This document shows, in pieces, positions 35,026 through 43,873 of a stretch of 64,000 bases of DNA. The notes beneath the pieces were generated by a model. The model saw only the letters and a program-made list of their open reading frames with translations. It was not told the origin of the DNA and did not search any database. The translations under genes and the position numbers were made by a program. The DNA is taken from assembly GCA_003635265.1 (NCBI GenBank), contig PYIZ01000033.1, positions 62,001-126,000 on the forward strand. The letters are read 5' to 3'. Source of the stretch: Candidatus Poribacteria bacterium. GTDB lineage: Bacteria; Poribacteria; WGA-4E; PCPOR2b. How positions within the stretch are numbered: position 1 is the stretch's first letter; each line of letters starts with the position of its first letter.

Positions 35026-35054
35026 ATTATACACTAGACCGCCTAAGTTATCAA
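35026..35054 (-). promoter_or_regulatory. Strong promoter for the epimerase-PhyH operon
   Basis: On the minus strand TTGATA (35049-35054) and TATAAT (35026-35031) are separated by 17 bases. It faces away from the promoter at 35086. Between them lies CACCC-N9-GGGTG (35060-35078), a possible shared operator. Confidence 0.8.
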
Positions 35055-35085
35055 TATTCCACCCTCTTGAAGTGGGTGAAATTTC

Positions 35086-35114
35086 TTGACACGGCTTCTG
35101 TTTTCCTCTATACT
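35086..35114 (+). promoter_or_regulatory. Strong promoter for the ThuA gene
   Basis: TTGACA (35086-35091) and TATACT (35109-35114), spacer 17 bases. Leader of about 75 bases to the GTG at 35197. Confidence 0.8.
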
Positions 35115-35196
35115 GACGACAGACTTAGTATCGCTGCGCGTTACATATAAGCGCAGACGTGTAACGACAACCAAAAGAATAGAGGAGGCATCTACA

Positions 35197-35841
35197 GTGA
35201 AAGTATTAGTTTTATCGGGTCCAAATCATCGATTTGCGGATAGTGCGTCTGTCATCCATGATTTCCTCGGAGCACGGGGCGATATGTCAGTGGAACTTAC
35301 GGACGACAAAGGGGTTTTAGCATCGTCTCAACTGGACGAGTTTGATGTCTGTGTGTTCGGCACTGGGTTTACTCGTACAGTCAGTCAACCGGATGGCACG
35401 CCCAAGCGGGAGCCAGACCTCACATCTGAGCAGGAAGACGGTCTCTTTCAGTTCGTCAATGGTGGGAAGGGACTGGTCGGCATTCACGGAACGGCGTGGT
35501 GGATCGGCGGACGTGCTGTTGACCTCATCGGAGGACACGCCAATTGGCATCCACCGGGCGGGACTTTCACAGTGAATATTGACGACTCAGATCACCCGAT
35601 TACACAAGGGGTTGAGGACTTTGAGGTCGAGGACGAGATCTATATGTCCGCTTATGATCCCTACATCCACATCCTTGCGTCCGCGGAATGGTCAGAGAAA
35701 CAGCACCCGCTGGCATGGGTGAAATCCTATGGCGATGGACGGGTGTTCTACACCGCGTTGGGTCACGGTCCCGGCACATTTGAGCAGCCTGCCATGCAGA
35801 CACTGATGGCGCAGGGTGTTCAATGGGCAGCAAACAGTTAA
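35197..35841 (+). CDS. ThuA-like (trehalose utilisation) domain protein
   Basis: A 214-residue protein of PF06283, a glutamine-amidotransferase-like fold. It begins VKVLVLSGPNHRFADSASV and carries GGKGLVGIHGTAWWIGG, the GGHANWHPPGGTF loop, DHPITQGVEDFEVEDEIY, and WVKSYGDGRVFYTALGHG, all hallmarks of ThuA. ThuA members act in 3-keto-disaccharide metabolism together with Gfo/Idh dehydrogenases, one of which lies at 38240. GTG at 35197 has GAGGAGG eight bases upstream. Confidence 0.88.
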   Translation: MKVLVLSGPNHRFADSASVIHDFLGARGDMSVELTDDKGVLASSQLDEFDVCVFGTGFTRTVSQPDGTPKREPDLTSEQEDGLFQFVNGGKGLVGIHGTAWWIGGRAVDLIGGHANWHPPGGTFTVNIDDSDHPITQGVEDFEVEDEIYMSAYDPYIHILASAEWSEKQHPLAWVKSYGDGRVFYTALGHGPGTFEQPAMQTLMAQGVQWAANS

Positions 35842-35925
35842 GTTTCAAGTGGAGTTGAGCAGGATGCTTTGAGGATATCCTGCTCAATTCTTTTAACCCC
35901 GTGGATAGGTAGGGGAGGTTGGCAT

Positions 35926-36720
35926 ATGATGACCGAAGATGAACGTTATCTATTTGATCTGACAGGCTATCTCGTTATTAAAGATGTGCTTACCGATGAA
36001 GAAGTGGAGCGTTGTAACGCAGCAATCGATCACCATTTTGATCAAGCAAAAGAGATAGATAGGTCGCTGTCGGGTAATTCAAAAACGTTGTCAGGGACTT
36101 CTCGCCGGATAGATTTGGGCGGGATGCTGGCGTGGGAACGCCCGTGGTGCGAACCGTTTCGGCAGTTTCTGATTCACCCACGGATTAAGCCGTACCTTGA
36201 CGGCATATTGGGAGAAGGCTATCGGCTTGACCATGGACCGGGGATGATTGCGATGGATCAAGGGGCAGAAGGCGGCACGTTGCACGGCGGCGGCATTGAA
36301 CGCCCGAACTTTTCCGAAGCCTATTTCTTCAAGGATGGACGGATCTACACCGGGCTCACGGTTGTCGAGTATATGCTCGCGGACGAAGGTCCCGGAGATG
36401 GTGGGTTAGCAGTCATTCCGGGCAGCCATAAAGCGAACCTTCCCTGTCCCCAAAGCATGAAGTTGTGGGAAAAATATCAGGAGCATGTGCTCGAAGTCAA
36501 TGCGGAAGCAGGCGATGCGATTATCTTCAGTGAAACCTTAACGCATGGGACTTTGCCGTGGACAGCAAACCATCAGCGACGGGCGGTGCTTTATAAATTC
36601 AGTCCCGGATTTCAGGCATACAGCGCAGGAGCGCATCAAATCACCTATCCTGACTATATTGAGGATATGACGCCGGAGCAGCGCGAGGTGATGGAAGCCC
36701 CGCATATTCGTCGCCGATAG
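35926..36720 (+). CDS. PhyH-like protein with HxG in place of HxD
   Basis: A 264-residue member of the PhyH fold with LAVIPGSHKANLP, distal H207 (TLTHGTLPW) and R218/R219. At the iron motif it reads GGTLHGGGIERP, so H120 is followed by G122 instead of Asp. Loss of the carboxylate is the hallmark of Fe/2-oxoglutarate halogenases (HxA or HxG) because chloride takes its place. It also recurs in some PhyH-like proteins of unknown activity. The ATG at 35926 follows GGGGAGG. It sits between the ThuA and sialidase-like genes. Confidence 0.83.
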   Translation: MMTEDERYLFDLTGYLVIKDVLTDEEVERCNAAIDHHFDQAKEIDRSLSGNSKTLSGTSRRIDLGGMLAWERPWCEPFRQFLIHPRIKPYLDGILGEGYRLDHGPGMIAMDQGAEGGTLHGGGIERPNFSEAYFFKDGRIYTGLTVVEYMLADEGPGDGGLAVIPGSHKANLPCPQSMKLWEKYQEHVLEVNAEAGDAIIFSETLTHGTLPWTANHQRRAVLYKFSPGFQAYSAGAHQITYPDYIEDMTPEQREVMEAPHIRRR

Positions 36721-36757
36721 TATCCAGTTACTCAGTTCAACAGAAAGGGATTAGCCC

Positions 36758-38089
36758 ATGAGCAATGTTCCGATGACACGCCCCGAAGAGGCGTTGGCGA
36801 TCCATGAAACGAGATATTTCCACTCATCTACCTTTACAGAATTGGAAGGTGGCCGCATTTTGCACGCAGCTGGAACGCAGTTCAACACCTCCGACGATGC
36901 TGGGATCACATGGTCTGACTCGTTCTCGTGTTCTGACACAGAGGGGAATCCGGTAGGCGGCGGCGGAACATCGCTCGTGCAGTTGTCTGACCGAGGCATC
37001 GGCTTGGCGGGTATGCGGAGACCTTCCGATGGTTCTCCAGAGAGTGCTCGGCGTGACAATCATCTAGCTTTCTGGCGGTCAGAGGATCAAGGGGAGACTT
37101 GGGAGCCGCCTGTCCGCATAACACCGCCGGGGGTTGCTACCCATGCGTATCAAGATGTTCTGCTTCGCACTTCCTCTGGACGCATTATCCTGCCGGTGTA
37201 TATCTCGCTGGGGCAAGCCTCTGGGCCAGATGATGTCAAACCACCCGCGTCTGGAAAATTGGTGAACGGTCAGTGGGTATCCACCGCTGCGCACTTCTTC
37301 GATCCCCGTTTCTCCGCGTCGTGTGTCTACTATTCGGACGATGATGGACGGACGTGGCAGCGCAATCAGGACGGGGAACTGATCATCCTGATGGACTGGA
37401 ACGCATCGTTCAGCTATACCAACGAGCCGACGGTAACAGAGGTTAGTCCGGGACGGCTGCTGATGTTCATGCGCAACGGATTGGGTCGGGTTTTTCAGGC
37501 GTGGTCGGAGGACAACGGGGAGACGTGGACGCGCCCACAGCCGACCTCTTTGGCTTCGTCCACGGCACCCGCTCAGATCCGGACGCTGCCCAACGGACAC
37601 CTCTTGGCGGTCTGGAATCAGGAGAGCGAGGACGAAATTAAGCGGGGCTACAATCGAACGCGCGTCTCCGCTGCGATTAGCCGGAATGGCGGCAGCGTGT
37701 GGGAGTTCTTCCAAAATGTGGAGTCGATGCACGAGGAAACACGGGTCGAGCCGGGACCGATTCGTCCCGTCCGTCCGGCGGAATACAACTTTGATCCGGG
37801 ACTACCTGCCCCGGAACGGGAGCGTGAGCATGTCCTCCCCTTTGAATTTCACGGGCGGTGGTCGTATCCGTCGGTGTTTGTGATGGAAGACCGCGTCCTG
37901 ATTACACACACCTATTCGGTCTACGAGGAACATCCAACCCGGGCCGAGTTAATTCTGAGCAGTCAGAAGGAGGGCGGCTTCAATCAGAAGTTGAAGGTGC
38001 TGCCCTTGACGTGGTTCTACGGCGGGAAGGAGCCTGCGGACAATCCGGTGCTAGCGCGAATCTACGATCACGGAAACCCTAATGCGTAA
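36758..38089 (+). CDS. Sialidase-like BNR/Asp-box protein
   Basis: A 443-residue six-bladed propeller of the exo-sialidase-like group. Five Asp-boxes are visible: SDDAGITWSD, SEDQGETWEP, SDDDGRTWQR, SEDNGETWTR and the weaker SRNGGSVWEF. No signal peptide or lipobox is present, so it is cytoplasmic unless exported in another way. The catalytic Arg triad, Tyr and Glu of true sialidases cannot be assigned, so a lectin-like or other glycosidase role remains possible. Paralogous to the genes at 47516 and 56759. Confidence 0.8.
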   Translation: MSNVPMTRPEEALAIHETRYFHSSTFTELEGGRILHAAGTQFNTSDDAGITWSDSFSCSDTEGNPVGGGGTSLVQLSDRGIGLAGMRRPSDGSPESARRDNHLAFWRSEDQGETWEPPVRITPPGVATHAYQDVLLRTSSGRIILPVYISLGQASGPDDVKPPASGKLVNGQWVSTAAHFFDPRFSASCVYYSDDDGRTWQRNQDGELIILMDWNASFSYTNEPTVTEVSPGRLLMFMRNGLGRVFQAWSEDNGETWTRPQPTSLASSTAPAQIRTLPNGHLLAVWNQESEDEIKRGYNRTRVSAAISRNGGSVWEFFQNVESMHEETRVEPGPIRPVRPAEYNFDPGLPAPEREREHVLPFEFHGRWSYPSVFVMEDRVLITHTYSVYEEHPTRAELILSSQKEGGFNQKLKVLPLTWFYGGKEPADNPVLARIYDHGNPNA

Positions 38090-38102
38090 AACGTGAAGGA
38101 CA

Positions 38103-38134
38103 GAAAACGGGAAGACGGGAAAACTGGAAAACGG
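38103..38134. repeat. Short tandem repeat, four 8-bp units
   Basis: GAAAACGG, GAAGACGG, GAAAACTG, GAAAACGG stand head to tail just after the sialidase-like gene. Low-complexity; may be part of a larger intergenic element with the adjoining hairpin. Confidence 0.6.
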
Positions 38135-38143
38135 GATAAACCA

Positions 38144-38201
38144 ACCACAGGAGCGTAGAGAAACGCAGAATGAAACTCTGTGCACTCTATGTCTCTGCGG
38201 T
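38144..38201. repeat. Imperfect inverted repeat of the CACAGAG type
   Basis: ACCACAGGAGCGTAGAG at 38144 and its approximate complement CTCTATGTCTCTGCGGT, ending at 38201, can form a bulged hairpin. The left part also includes CGCAGA and the right ACTCTGTGCA. Sequences of this type occur as dispersed intergenic repeats in many bacteria. No T-run follows. Confidence 0.6.
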
Positions 38202-38239
38202 GAAAAGTACTGAATTGTGCGACTAAGGGGAGATAATTG

Positions 38240-39235
38240 ATGCTAAAATTTGCTTATTTGGGGGCATGGCATAGCCACGCTAGTATGCACACGCGCGAGT
38301 CAACAGAGCGCCCGGAGGAATTCAAACCCATTGGATTTTACGATCCAGATCCGGAGGTTGTTGCGCGAAGAGCGGGAGAATGGTCGGGATCCTTTCCTGA
38401 TCTGACTGTTTTTCCATCGGTTGAAGCGGTGTTGGACAGCGACGCTGAAGCAGTCATCGTTGAAGGACATGTGTACCAGAATCTGGACTACGCAGAGCAG
38501 GCACTTGAAGCAGGCAAACATGTATTGCTCGAAAAACCGGCGGGCGTCAATATAGAACAGTTGAAGCGAATCCACGAACTCTCGGAACGCAAGGGACTTT
38601 GTCTTCAGATGGCGTATATGTGGCGTTACAATCCTGCAATTGCCGAAATGCTGCGGCTCGCTAAATTGGGCGCATTTGGCGACATTTTCTACTATCGCGG
38701 ACACATCCCTAAACCCCTATCATGGCATCCACAGTTGGCGCAGGAATTCAAAGTGTATCACGGCGGGATTTACTTTGAAATGGCGGGGCATCTGATCGAC
38801 CTGATGGTTATCTTAATGGGAAAACCGAAGGGGGTACAGCCCGCCTTGGGACGGCACTACGACAGCCGGTCCGAGGTGGATAATGCGGTCGTTGTCCATG
38901 AGTTTGAAAGTGGACTCGGCACGATTGATACCGCCGGTATGCACATCGAGAGCGGCAAAACCCGTCGTATCGAAGTCTACGGCACAAAGGGCACCGCCAT
39001 CCACACGCCTATCGGTTCGGATAACCTTAGTCTGTTTCTAGGGGAAGCTGCCGAAGGCTACGCAGCCGGCTCACAAGATGTGACCATGATTCGAACCTCT
39101 GGGTCGCTTCTGCGAGAGCTCGCTGCCTGCATTCGTGGGGAAAAACAACCGGATTACACGCTGGCGCACGATAGAGCTGTGCAGCGGACACTGTTCGCTG
39201 GGTGTGGCATCACGGATGGGAACGCACTTAGATAA
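38240..39235 (+). CDS. Gfo/Idh/MocA family oxidoreductase
   Basis: A 331-residue NAD(P)-dependent sugar dehydrogenase-like protein. The family's EKPAGVN motif and the AYMWRYNPAIAEM helix are clear, as is the C-terminal GIYFEMAGHLIDLMVILMG region with the His expected in the active site. The N-terminal nucleotide loop is modified, AYLGAWHSHAS rather than GxGxxG. ATG 38240 follows AGGGGAGATAA. Its company with ThuA and sialidase-like genes suggests a sugar-oxidation route. Confidence 0.88.
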   Translation: MLKFAYLGAWHSHASMHTRESTERPEEFKPIGFYDPDPEVVARRAGEWSGSFPDLTVFPSVEAVLDSDAEAVIVEGHVYQNLDYAEQALEAGKHVLLEKPAGVNIEQLKRIHELSERKGLCLQMAYMWRYNPAIAEMLRLAKLGAFGDIFYYRGHIPKPLSWHPQLAQEFKVYHGGIYFEMAGHLIDLMVILMGKPKGVQPALGRHYDSRSEVDNAVVVHEFESGLGTIDTAGMHIESGKTRRIEVYGTKGTAIHTPIGSDNLSLFLGEAAEGYAAGSQDVTMIRTSGSLLRELAACIRGEKQPDYTLAHDRAVQRTLFAGCGITDGNALR

Positions 39236-39275
39236 GCGATAGCGTTTAGCAAACTTCTTTGTGGGGTGAAGTCTT

Positions 39276-40004
39276 GTGTTCATTAGATTGCTGGTATGTA
39301 TCGGATTGCTCACGCTTCTCTGTATCGGCATAGTGGGGTGTGGGGAGGAAGCCCCGGTATCAGTTTCTGAGGAGGTGGTCGTCGGAGAGGGTGCCAAGCT
39401 GGTTAAGACGGTTCCCGCCAATGGAGAGGATGCTTCAGAATTTCAACCAGTTGTCCTTCACTTTGATAAGGAGCCGCGATCCGTGACCGTTAATGGGACT
39501 GCTGCCCGCGTTGAAGGGAAGAGGGCGGTTTGGTGTTTTCCGAATCCGACGGAACTTGGAGATCAGTTATTTCATATTAAATGGACGAACCCTGACGGCT
39601 CCCCGAATATTGGTGCATTTATAAGGCTGACAGTACACACCCCTCAATTCTCGGAGCCGTCTATAACGCTGGCAAGTGTATTGGATGGTGATGCTGATGT
39701 TGATCCTGAACCGTTATATCTAGATGGCATCCGGTTTGAGTTTGATGAATCTGTTATTGATTTGAAGTCTAAGTTGCTGACCGAAGATGGTGAGGACCTT
39801 GGTTGGGAAGTTGTCTCCGATGAGCGAACCCTTATATTTCGCCTTGGGGCGAATGGAGAGTTACTTGAAAATGGGAGACGCTATACGATTCAGATAGTTG
39901 TTGCCGAGCCTTGGATTTACGGTGAGTTCGCTTGTGAATGTATGGACTGCTCGTGGTATAAGGACACTGAAATAGCAGTAGGGTTTGTAACTGCCGATGA
40001 ATAA
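39276..40004 (+). CDS. Lipoprotein with Ig-like (Big-type) domains
   Basis: A 242-residue secreted protein. Residues 4-19 are a hydrophobic signal segment ending in the lipobox GIVGC, with C22 as the lipidated Cys. It then shows two beta-rich segments: VKTVPANGEDASEFQPVVLHF, typical of bacterial Ig-like domain Big_5, and a second one around GIRFEFDESVIDLKSKLL. A GTG start at 39276 is used, with GGGGTG upstream. Function unknown; probably anchored to the periplasmic or outer leaflet. The CECMDC cluster near the end could bind metal. Confidence 0.8.
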   Translation: MFIRLLVCIGLLTLLCIGIVGCGEEAPVSVSEEVVVGEGAKLVKTVPANGEDASEFQPVVLHFDKEPRSVTVNGTAARVEGKRAVWCFPNPTELGDQLFHIKWTNPDGSPNIGAFIRLTVHTPQFSEPSITLASVLDGDADVDPEPLYLDGIRFEFDESVIDLKSKLLTEDGEDLGWEVVSDERTLIFRLGANGELLENGRRYTIQIVVAEPWIYGEFACECMDCSWYKDTEIAVGFVTADE

Positions 40005-40142
40005 GCAGAAATGGGAGTAGAAACGAGATATCTAATCATTGATATTGTTGGGCATTTCGTAGCAGAAAGGATTATCGCTTAGAAATTTGAACGTGTCATA
40101 TCTACCCAACCGAACGAATCTCGTTTGTCCGGGAAAGTCTCT

Positions 40143-40874
40143 ATGAAAAATAGTGAGAAAACAGATGCCCTTGAAATCAAAGCGTTGACATTCGACGTAT
40201 TCGGCACAGTTGTGGACTGGCGCGGTAGCATCATTCGTGAAGGTGAAGCATTTGGAGCAGCTCGCGGACTTGATGTGGATTGGGCGGAGTTTGCGGACAA
40301 GTGGCGGGGCGGATACGGTCCCTCAATGAATCGCGTCCGTCAGGGTGAACTGCCGTGGTTGAACATAGATACCCTGCACCGTATGATTCTGGACGAGTTG
40401 CTCGACGAGTTCAAGATTGCGGGGTTGAGCGAAGCGGATAAGGACCACCTCAACCGCGTGTGGCACCGTCTGATGCCGTGGACCGACGCCGTCAGCGGAC
40501 TCCGACGACTGCGTGGACGCTACATTATCGCGCCCTTATCAAACGGTAACATCGCCCTGCTCACCAATATGGCGAAACACGCCGGGCTGCCGTGGGATTG
40601 CATTCTGTCCTCAGAGTTAGCGAAGCATTACAAACCGGATCCGGAAGTTTACCAAACCGCCGCCGACCTGCTGGGACTTCTACCGAGCCAAGTAATGATG
40701 GTCGCCGCACACCCCGGCGACTTGATCGCTTCGTCAGCGGTGGGATTTAAGACCGGATTTGTGCCTCGACCCGAAGAATACGGACCGAATCGTAACCGCG
40801 ATCTGGAACACGATACCTCCTTTGATGTGGTGGCGAACGACTTCAATGATTTGGCAAGTCAGCTAGGAGCATAG
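40143..40874 (+). CDS. HAD-superfamily haloacid dehalogenase type II-like hydrolase
   Basis: A 243-residue HAD hydrolase. It shows motif I FDVFGTVVDWRGS with the nucleophilic Asp, motif II PLSNGNIALL, the Lys of KHYKPDPEVYQ, and AAHPGDLIAS as motif IV. The V-D-W-R sequence is characteristic of L-2-haloacid dehalogenases, but the distribution of pocket residues in this subgroup is variable and phosphatase activity is also possible. ATG 40143 is chosen over an upstream TTG at 40125. Followed after 7 bases by the DUF429 gene. Confidence 0.87.
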   Translation: MKNSEKTDALEIKALTFDVFGTVVDWRGSIIREGEAFGAARGLDVDWAEFADKWRGGYGPSMNRVRQGELPWLNIDTLHRMILDELLDEFKIAGLSEADKDHLNRVWHRLMPWTDAVSGLRRLRGRYIIAPLSNGNIALLTNMAKHAGLPWDCILSSELAKHYKPDPEVYQTAADLLGLLPSQVMMVAAHPGDLIASSAVGFKTGFVPRPEEYGPNRNRDLEHDTSFDVVANDFNDLASQLGA

Positions 40875-40881
40875 GATAAAG

Positions 40882-41601
40882 ATGTTCGTCGGTGTGGATG
40901 GTTGCAGGGCGGGTTGGCTCGCCATTGGGTTGGAAACAGAAGGTAATTGGCAGGTCAATATTTTTCCAGATGCTTCTAGCCTTTGGGATCATTGCTGTCA
41001 GGCATCCGTGATACTAATCGACATTCCTATCGGCTTGAAAACGGCTGGTAAGGCTGAACGCCGTTGTGATCCAGAAGCCCGGAGGCTGCTCGGTCCACGA
41101 CGTTCAAGCGTGTTTCCCGCGCCGTGCCGTGAGGCGATCTATGCGTCGTCGTATCAGGAAGCCTGTGATGTCAATCAACGGTTGACAGGCAAACGGTTGT
41201 CCGTTGAAAACTGGAATATTATCCCCAAAATTCGTGAGATGGATTGCCTTCTGTCGGACGATGCCTCCGCGAGAGGACGCATCAGAGAAATCCACCCGGA
41301 ACTCTGCTTTTGGGGGTTGGCGGGACGGCCGATGCAATACGCCAAAAAGCGGAGTGAAGGGCTATCAGAACGGACACAACTCCTCCAGTCAATTTATCCG
41401 GGGGCTGCCGATATTATCGCCGACGCGCTATTCACTTATAGGCGCAAGGATGTCGCAAGAGACGACATTCTTGATGCGATGTCTGCCGCAGTGACGGGGC
41501 TGATGGGAGGACAAAATCTCGCGTCGATTCCGCAGGAACCGGAATTTGATGAACGCGGCTTGCGGATGGAGATGGTATATTGTCTCTACACCAGAACCTA
41601 G
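40882..41601 (+). CDS. DUF429 protein (predicted RNase H-like nuclease)
   Basis: A 239-residue protein of PF04250. The signature start VGVDGCRAGWLAIG, the acidic IDIPIGLKTAG segment, RSSVFPAPCREAIYA and the terminal DDILDAMSAAVTGL mark the family, which is predicted to be an RNase H-fold nuclease. The first and last Asp residues are the likely metal ligands. It follows the HAD gene closely on the same strand. No experimental role is known to me. Confidence 0.88.
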   Translation: MFVGVDGCRAGWLAIGLETEGNWQVNIFPDASSLWDHCCQASVILIDIPIGLKTAGKAERRCDPEARRLLGPRRSSVFPAPCREAIYASSYQEACDVNQRLTGKRLSVENWNIIPKIREMDCLLSDDASARGRIREIHPELCFWGLAGRPMQYAKKRSEGLSERTQLLQSIYPGAADIIADALFTYRRKDVARDDILDAMSAAVTGLMGGQNLASIPQEPEFDERGLRMEMVYCLYTRT

Positions 41602-41638
41602 TACCATTGGTTTGTAATGCGAAAGGCAAGTAAGTACC

Positions 41639-42430
41639 ATGTTCAACTTCGATGATTTAGAAGAGTTCGACAATCTGTCAGAATATACCGACCCTATTAT
41701 CTATGACGCTGAAATCAGTGCTGAAACTAAAGACCCATTCAAGCCCGATGGCCCGTTTTATCTTGAACTAGCTCAACAGCTTGGAGGCAAGGTGCTTGAA
41801 TTAGGATGCGGCACTGGAAGATTCACCATTCCGCTAGCTGAGCGTGGAGTCGATATTACGGGATTGGATATTATGCCGGAGATGCTTATGCGTGCGAAAG
41901 TCAAGGCGAAAGACCTTCCGATTCGCTGGATCGAGGGGGATGTTCGCACCTTTCATCTCAATAATCGGTTTCGACTGATTGTTGAGACAGGAGGGACGTT
42001 TCAACACCTTCTGGCACGGACAGACTTAGAAGCAATGCTTGAACGGGTACGTGAGCACCTAGAACGGGATGGTTGTTTTGTCTTTAGCATAGTATTCCCA
42101 CATCTTTATTTTATGCAAGACCATCAAGACGAACACGCCTTTTCCTATTCTACTGAAGATGGACGAGTGGTATCTTTATCGGTAAGTCAACGGTATGATC
42201 ACTTGAAGCAGATATGGATTGAAGTGGCAATTCGCCGCTGGAAAAAGAACAACGGTCAAGAGGTCGTCAAACAGGTGCCGCTCGCAAGGAGGCTGATTTT
42301 TCCACAAGAAATGGAGATGTTGCTGCAATATAATGGGTTCTCGGTAATAGAGCGTTATGGAGATTGGGATAAGAGTTCTTTGACCAATAAAAGTCAATTG
42401 ATGGTCTACGTATGTCGAAAAACTGCATAA
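41639..42430 (+). CDS. Class I SAM-dependent methyltransferase
   Basis: A 263-residue Rossmann methyltransferase with motif I VLELGCGTGRFTIPLA, the acidic strand ITGLDIMPEMLMRA and motif IV-like RLIVETGGTFQHLL. The C-terminal half resembles small-molecule methyltransferases. Substrate not evident. It is the last of a loosely spaced group after the HAD and DUF429 genes (37-base gap). Confidence 0.88.
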   Translation: MFNFDDLEEFDNLSEYTDPIIYDAEISAETKDPFKPDGPFYLELAQQLGGKVLELGCGTGRFTIPLAERGVDITGLDIMPEMLMRAKVKAKDLPIRWIEGDVRTFHLNNRFRLIVETGGTFQHLLARTDLEAMLERVREHLERDGCFVFSIVFPHLYFMQDHQDEHAFSYSTEDGRVVSLSVSQRYDHLKQIWIEVAIRRWKKNNGQEVVKQVPLARRLIFPQEMEMLLQYNGFSVIERYGDWDKSSLTNKSQLMVYVCRKTA

Positions 42431-42630
42431 CTCCTTACCGAACAATTGGTATTGTTTGGGCATACATAGTGGTCTTTTAATTTGTCAACACACCTGTCGC
42501 CCCGCCGGAGCTATAGGTTCGGTAAGTCCGAGAGAATCCGTTATATTAAAACATTGTGCTGGTTTGGTTGCCTTTTCAGTAAGATAGAACAGATTTAGGC
42601 GATATCCTATTTATGACAGGAGAGACAGCA

Positions 42631-43851
42631 ATGCAATTTAATCGAGACCAATTCATGGAAGAAGGGTATTTGGTCCTACGCGAGGTCATCCCACCGGCGG
42701 AATTGGAAGATTTGCGTGCTGGTTACGAGCGGATGGTCGATCGACAACGAGGGCTCTGGGCAAGTGAACGCAATCCAGACGATCCGCCGGGCGGCGTATG
42801 GGAGACAGGGGCACAACCTCGGTTGATGCTGCATCGGCCTCCTTTGGTAGACTTGATTGATAAGGCGACCGCGAACACAGCAGAAATTTGGCTTCACGAA
42901 AACACGCAGGGTGTCAGCACTCAGTTGATGGGGGAGCCTGACGCAGCCGTTACCGAAATGATGATGATGTGCAGCCCGGTGCGCGACCGAGGTCCCGCTG
43001 TTTGGCACCGCGATATTCATCCCGTTGATACTGCCCCGCTACAGGCGTACATAGATGATATCATAGAGAATGGACCGAGATATGTTCAGTGGAATATCCC
43101 TCTTTACGATGACAGTGTGCTTTGGGTCGTACCCGGCAGCCACATACGCATCAACACCGAAGAGGAGAACCGTCAGCTACTGGCGGATCCGCGTGTCCCG
43201 TTGCCCGGCAGCGTCCAGACGCATCTCAATGGCGGCGATGGCGTGGTTTACATCACCCCGATACTCCACTGGGGCAGCAACTACAGCGCAAAGATGCGGC
43301 GTACCATTCACGGCGGTTTTTGCAATTTCACAAAATATGAGGATCTGAGTTATACGAAAAGTCTATCCGCCGAAGCCCAAGCCACGCTGGAACGGTGGGA
43401 CAAACGGAGCAAACGGATGCAGACTCACACCGAATCTGCGCTGCGTGCAGCGATTGAAAAAGACAGTTCCGCCTATCATACCGCGCTGAATGAGATACAT
43501 CCGGGCAGGGGTGAAAAAGGCAAAATGCTGACAACTATCTTCCTGTGTAAGGCAGCTTTCTTTATTAATCTCCACAATAACCCAGACCTTGAAGATGGAC
43601 CCGAAGACCTGCGTCGGAGGGGGACGAGCGCGCATCCGACCACACTGAACTGGGGACCGGAGTTCGCTGATCGCTTTACCCCACAGGACGCGGAAACCTT
43701 ATGGGAACGGTTTAAGCCGCTTGACGCCAAACTTCAGAGGGACGAGGAACACTTTTTCCCCGGCTTCCAATCAGGACCGATGCGCTACTGCTTCAACGAA
43801 ACACCTGCCGATTTCGGTGTTGAGGAATTTATTGCGAGTTGGGAAAATTGA
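42631..43851 (+). CDS. Long PhyH-like dioxygenase (406 aa)
   Basis: Same architecture as the protein at 32004: core oxygenase with VWHRDIHPVD (HxD), DDSVLWVVPGSH and LHWGSNYSAKMRRTIH, followed by a helical C-terminal domain ending PADFGVEEFIASWEN. ATG 42631 follows AGGAGAG, which itself lies in the longer reading frame open from 42613. It leads a set with the amidohydrolase at 43874 and the enolase-superfamily enzyme at 44769, with gaps of 22 and 52 bases, so a shared catabolic route is likely. Substrate unknown. Confidence 0.87.
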   Translation: MQFNRDQFMEEGYLVLREVIPPAELEDLRAGYERMVDRQRGLWASERNPDDPPGGVWETGAQPRLMLHRPPLVDLIDKATANTAEIWLHENTQGVSTQLMGEPDAAVTEMMMMCSPVRDRGPAVWHRDIHPVDTAPLQAYIDDIIENGPRYVQWNIPLYDDSVLWVVPGSHIRINTEEENRQLLADPRVPLPGSVQTHLNGGDGVVYITPILHWGSNYSAKMRRTIHGGFCNFTKYEDLSYTKSLSAEAQATLERWDKRSKRMQTHTESALRAAIEKDSSAYHTALNEIHPGRGEKGKMLTTIFLCKAAFFINLHNNPDLEDGPEDLRRRGTSAHPTTLNWGPEFADRFTPQDAETLWERFKPLDAKLQRDEEHFFPGFQSGPMRYCFNETPADFGVEEFIASWEN

Positions 43852-43873
43852 CCACTATCCGGAGGAAAAATAG

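Noticed and set aside
35086-35196. TTG start at 35086 for the ThuA gene, and likewise the TTG at 29306 for the SDR
   Set aside because: Both TTG codons are the -35 boxes of strong promoters; GTG 35197 and ATG 29378 have proper ribosome binding sites.
37079-37732. 217-codon frame opposite the sialidase-like gene
   Set aside because: Arg/Pro-rich antisense translation without motifs or ribosome binding site.
38103-38201. Rho-independent terminator after the sialidase-like gene
   Set aside because: The hairpin is bulged and no T-run follows; better described as a repeat.
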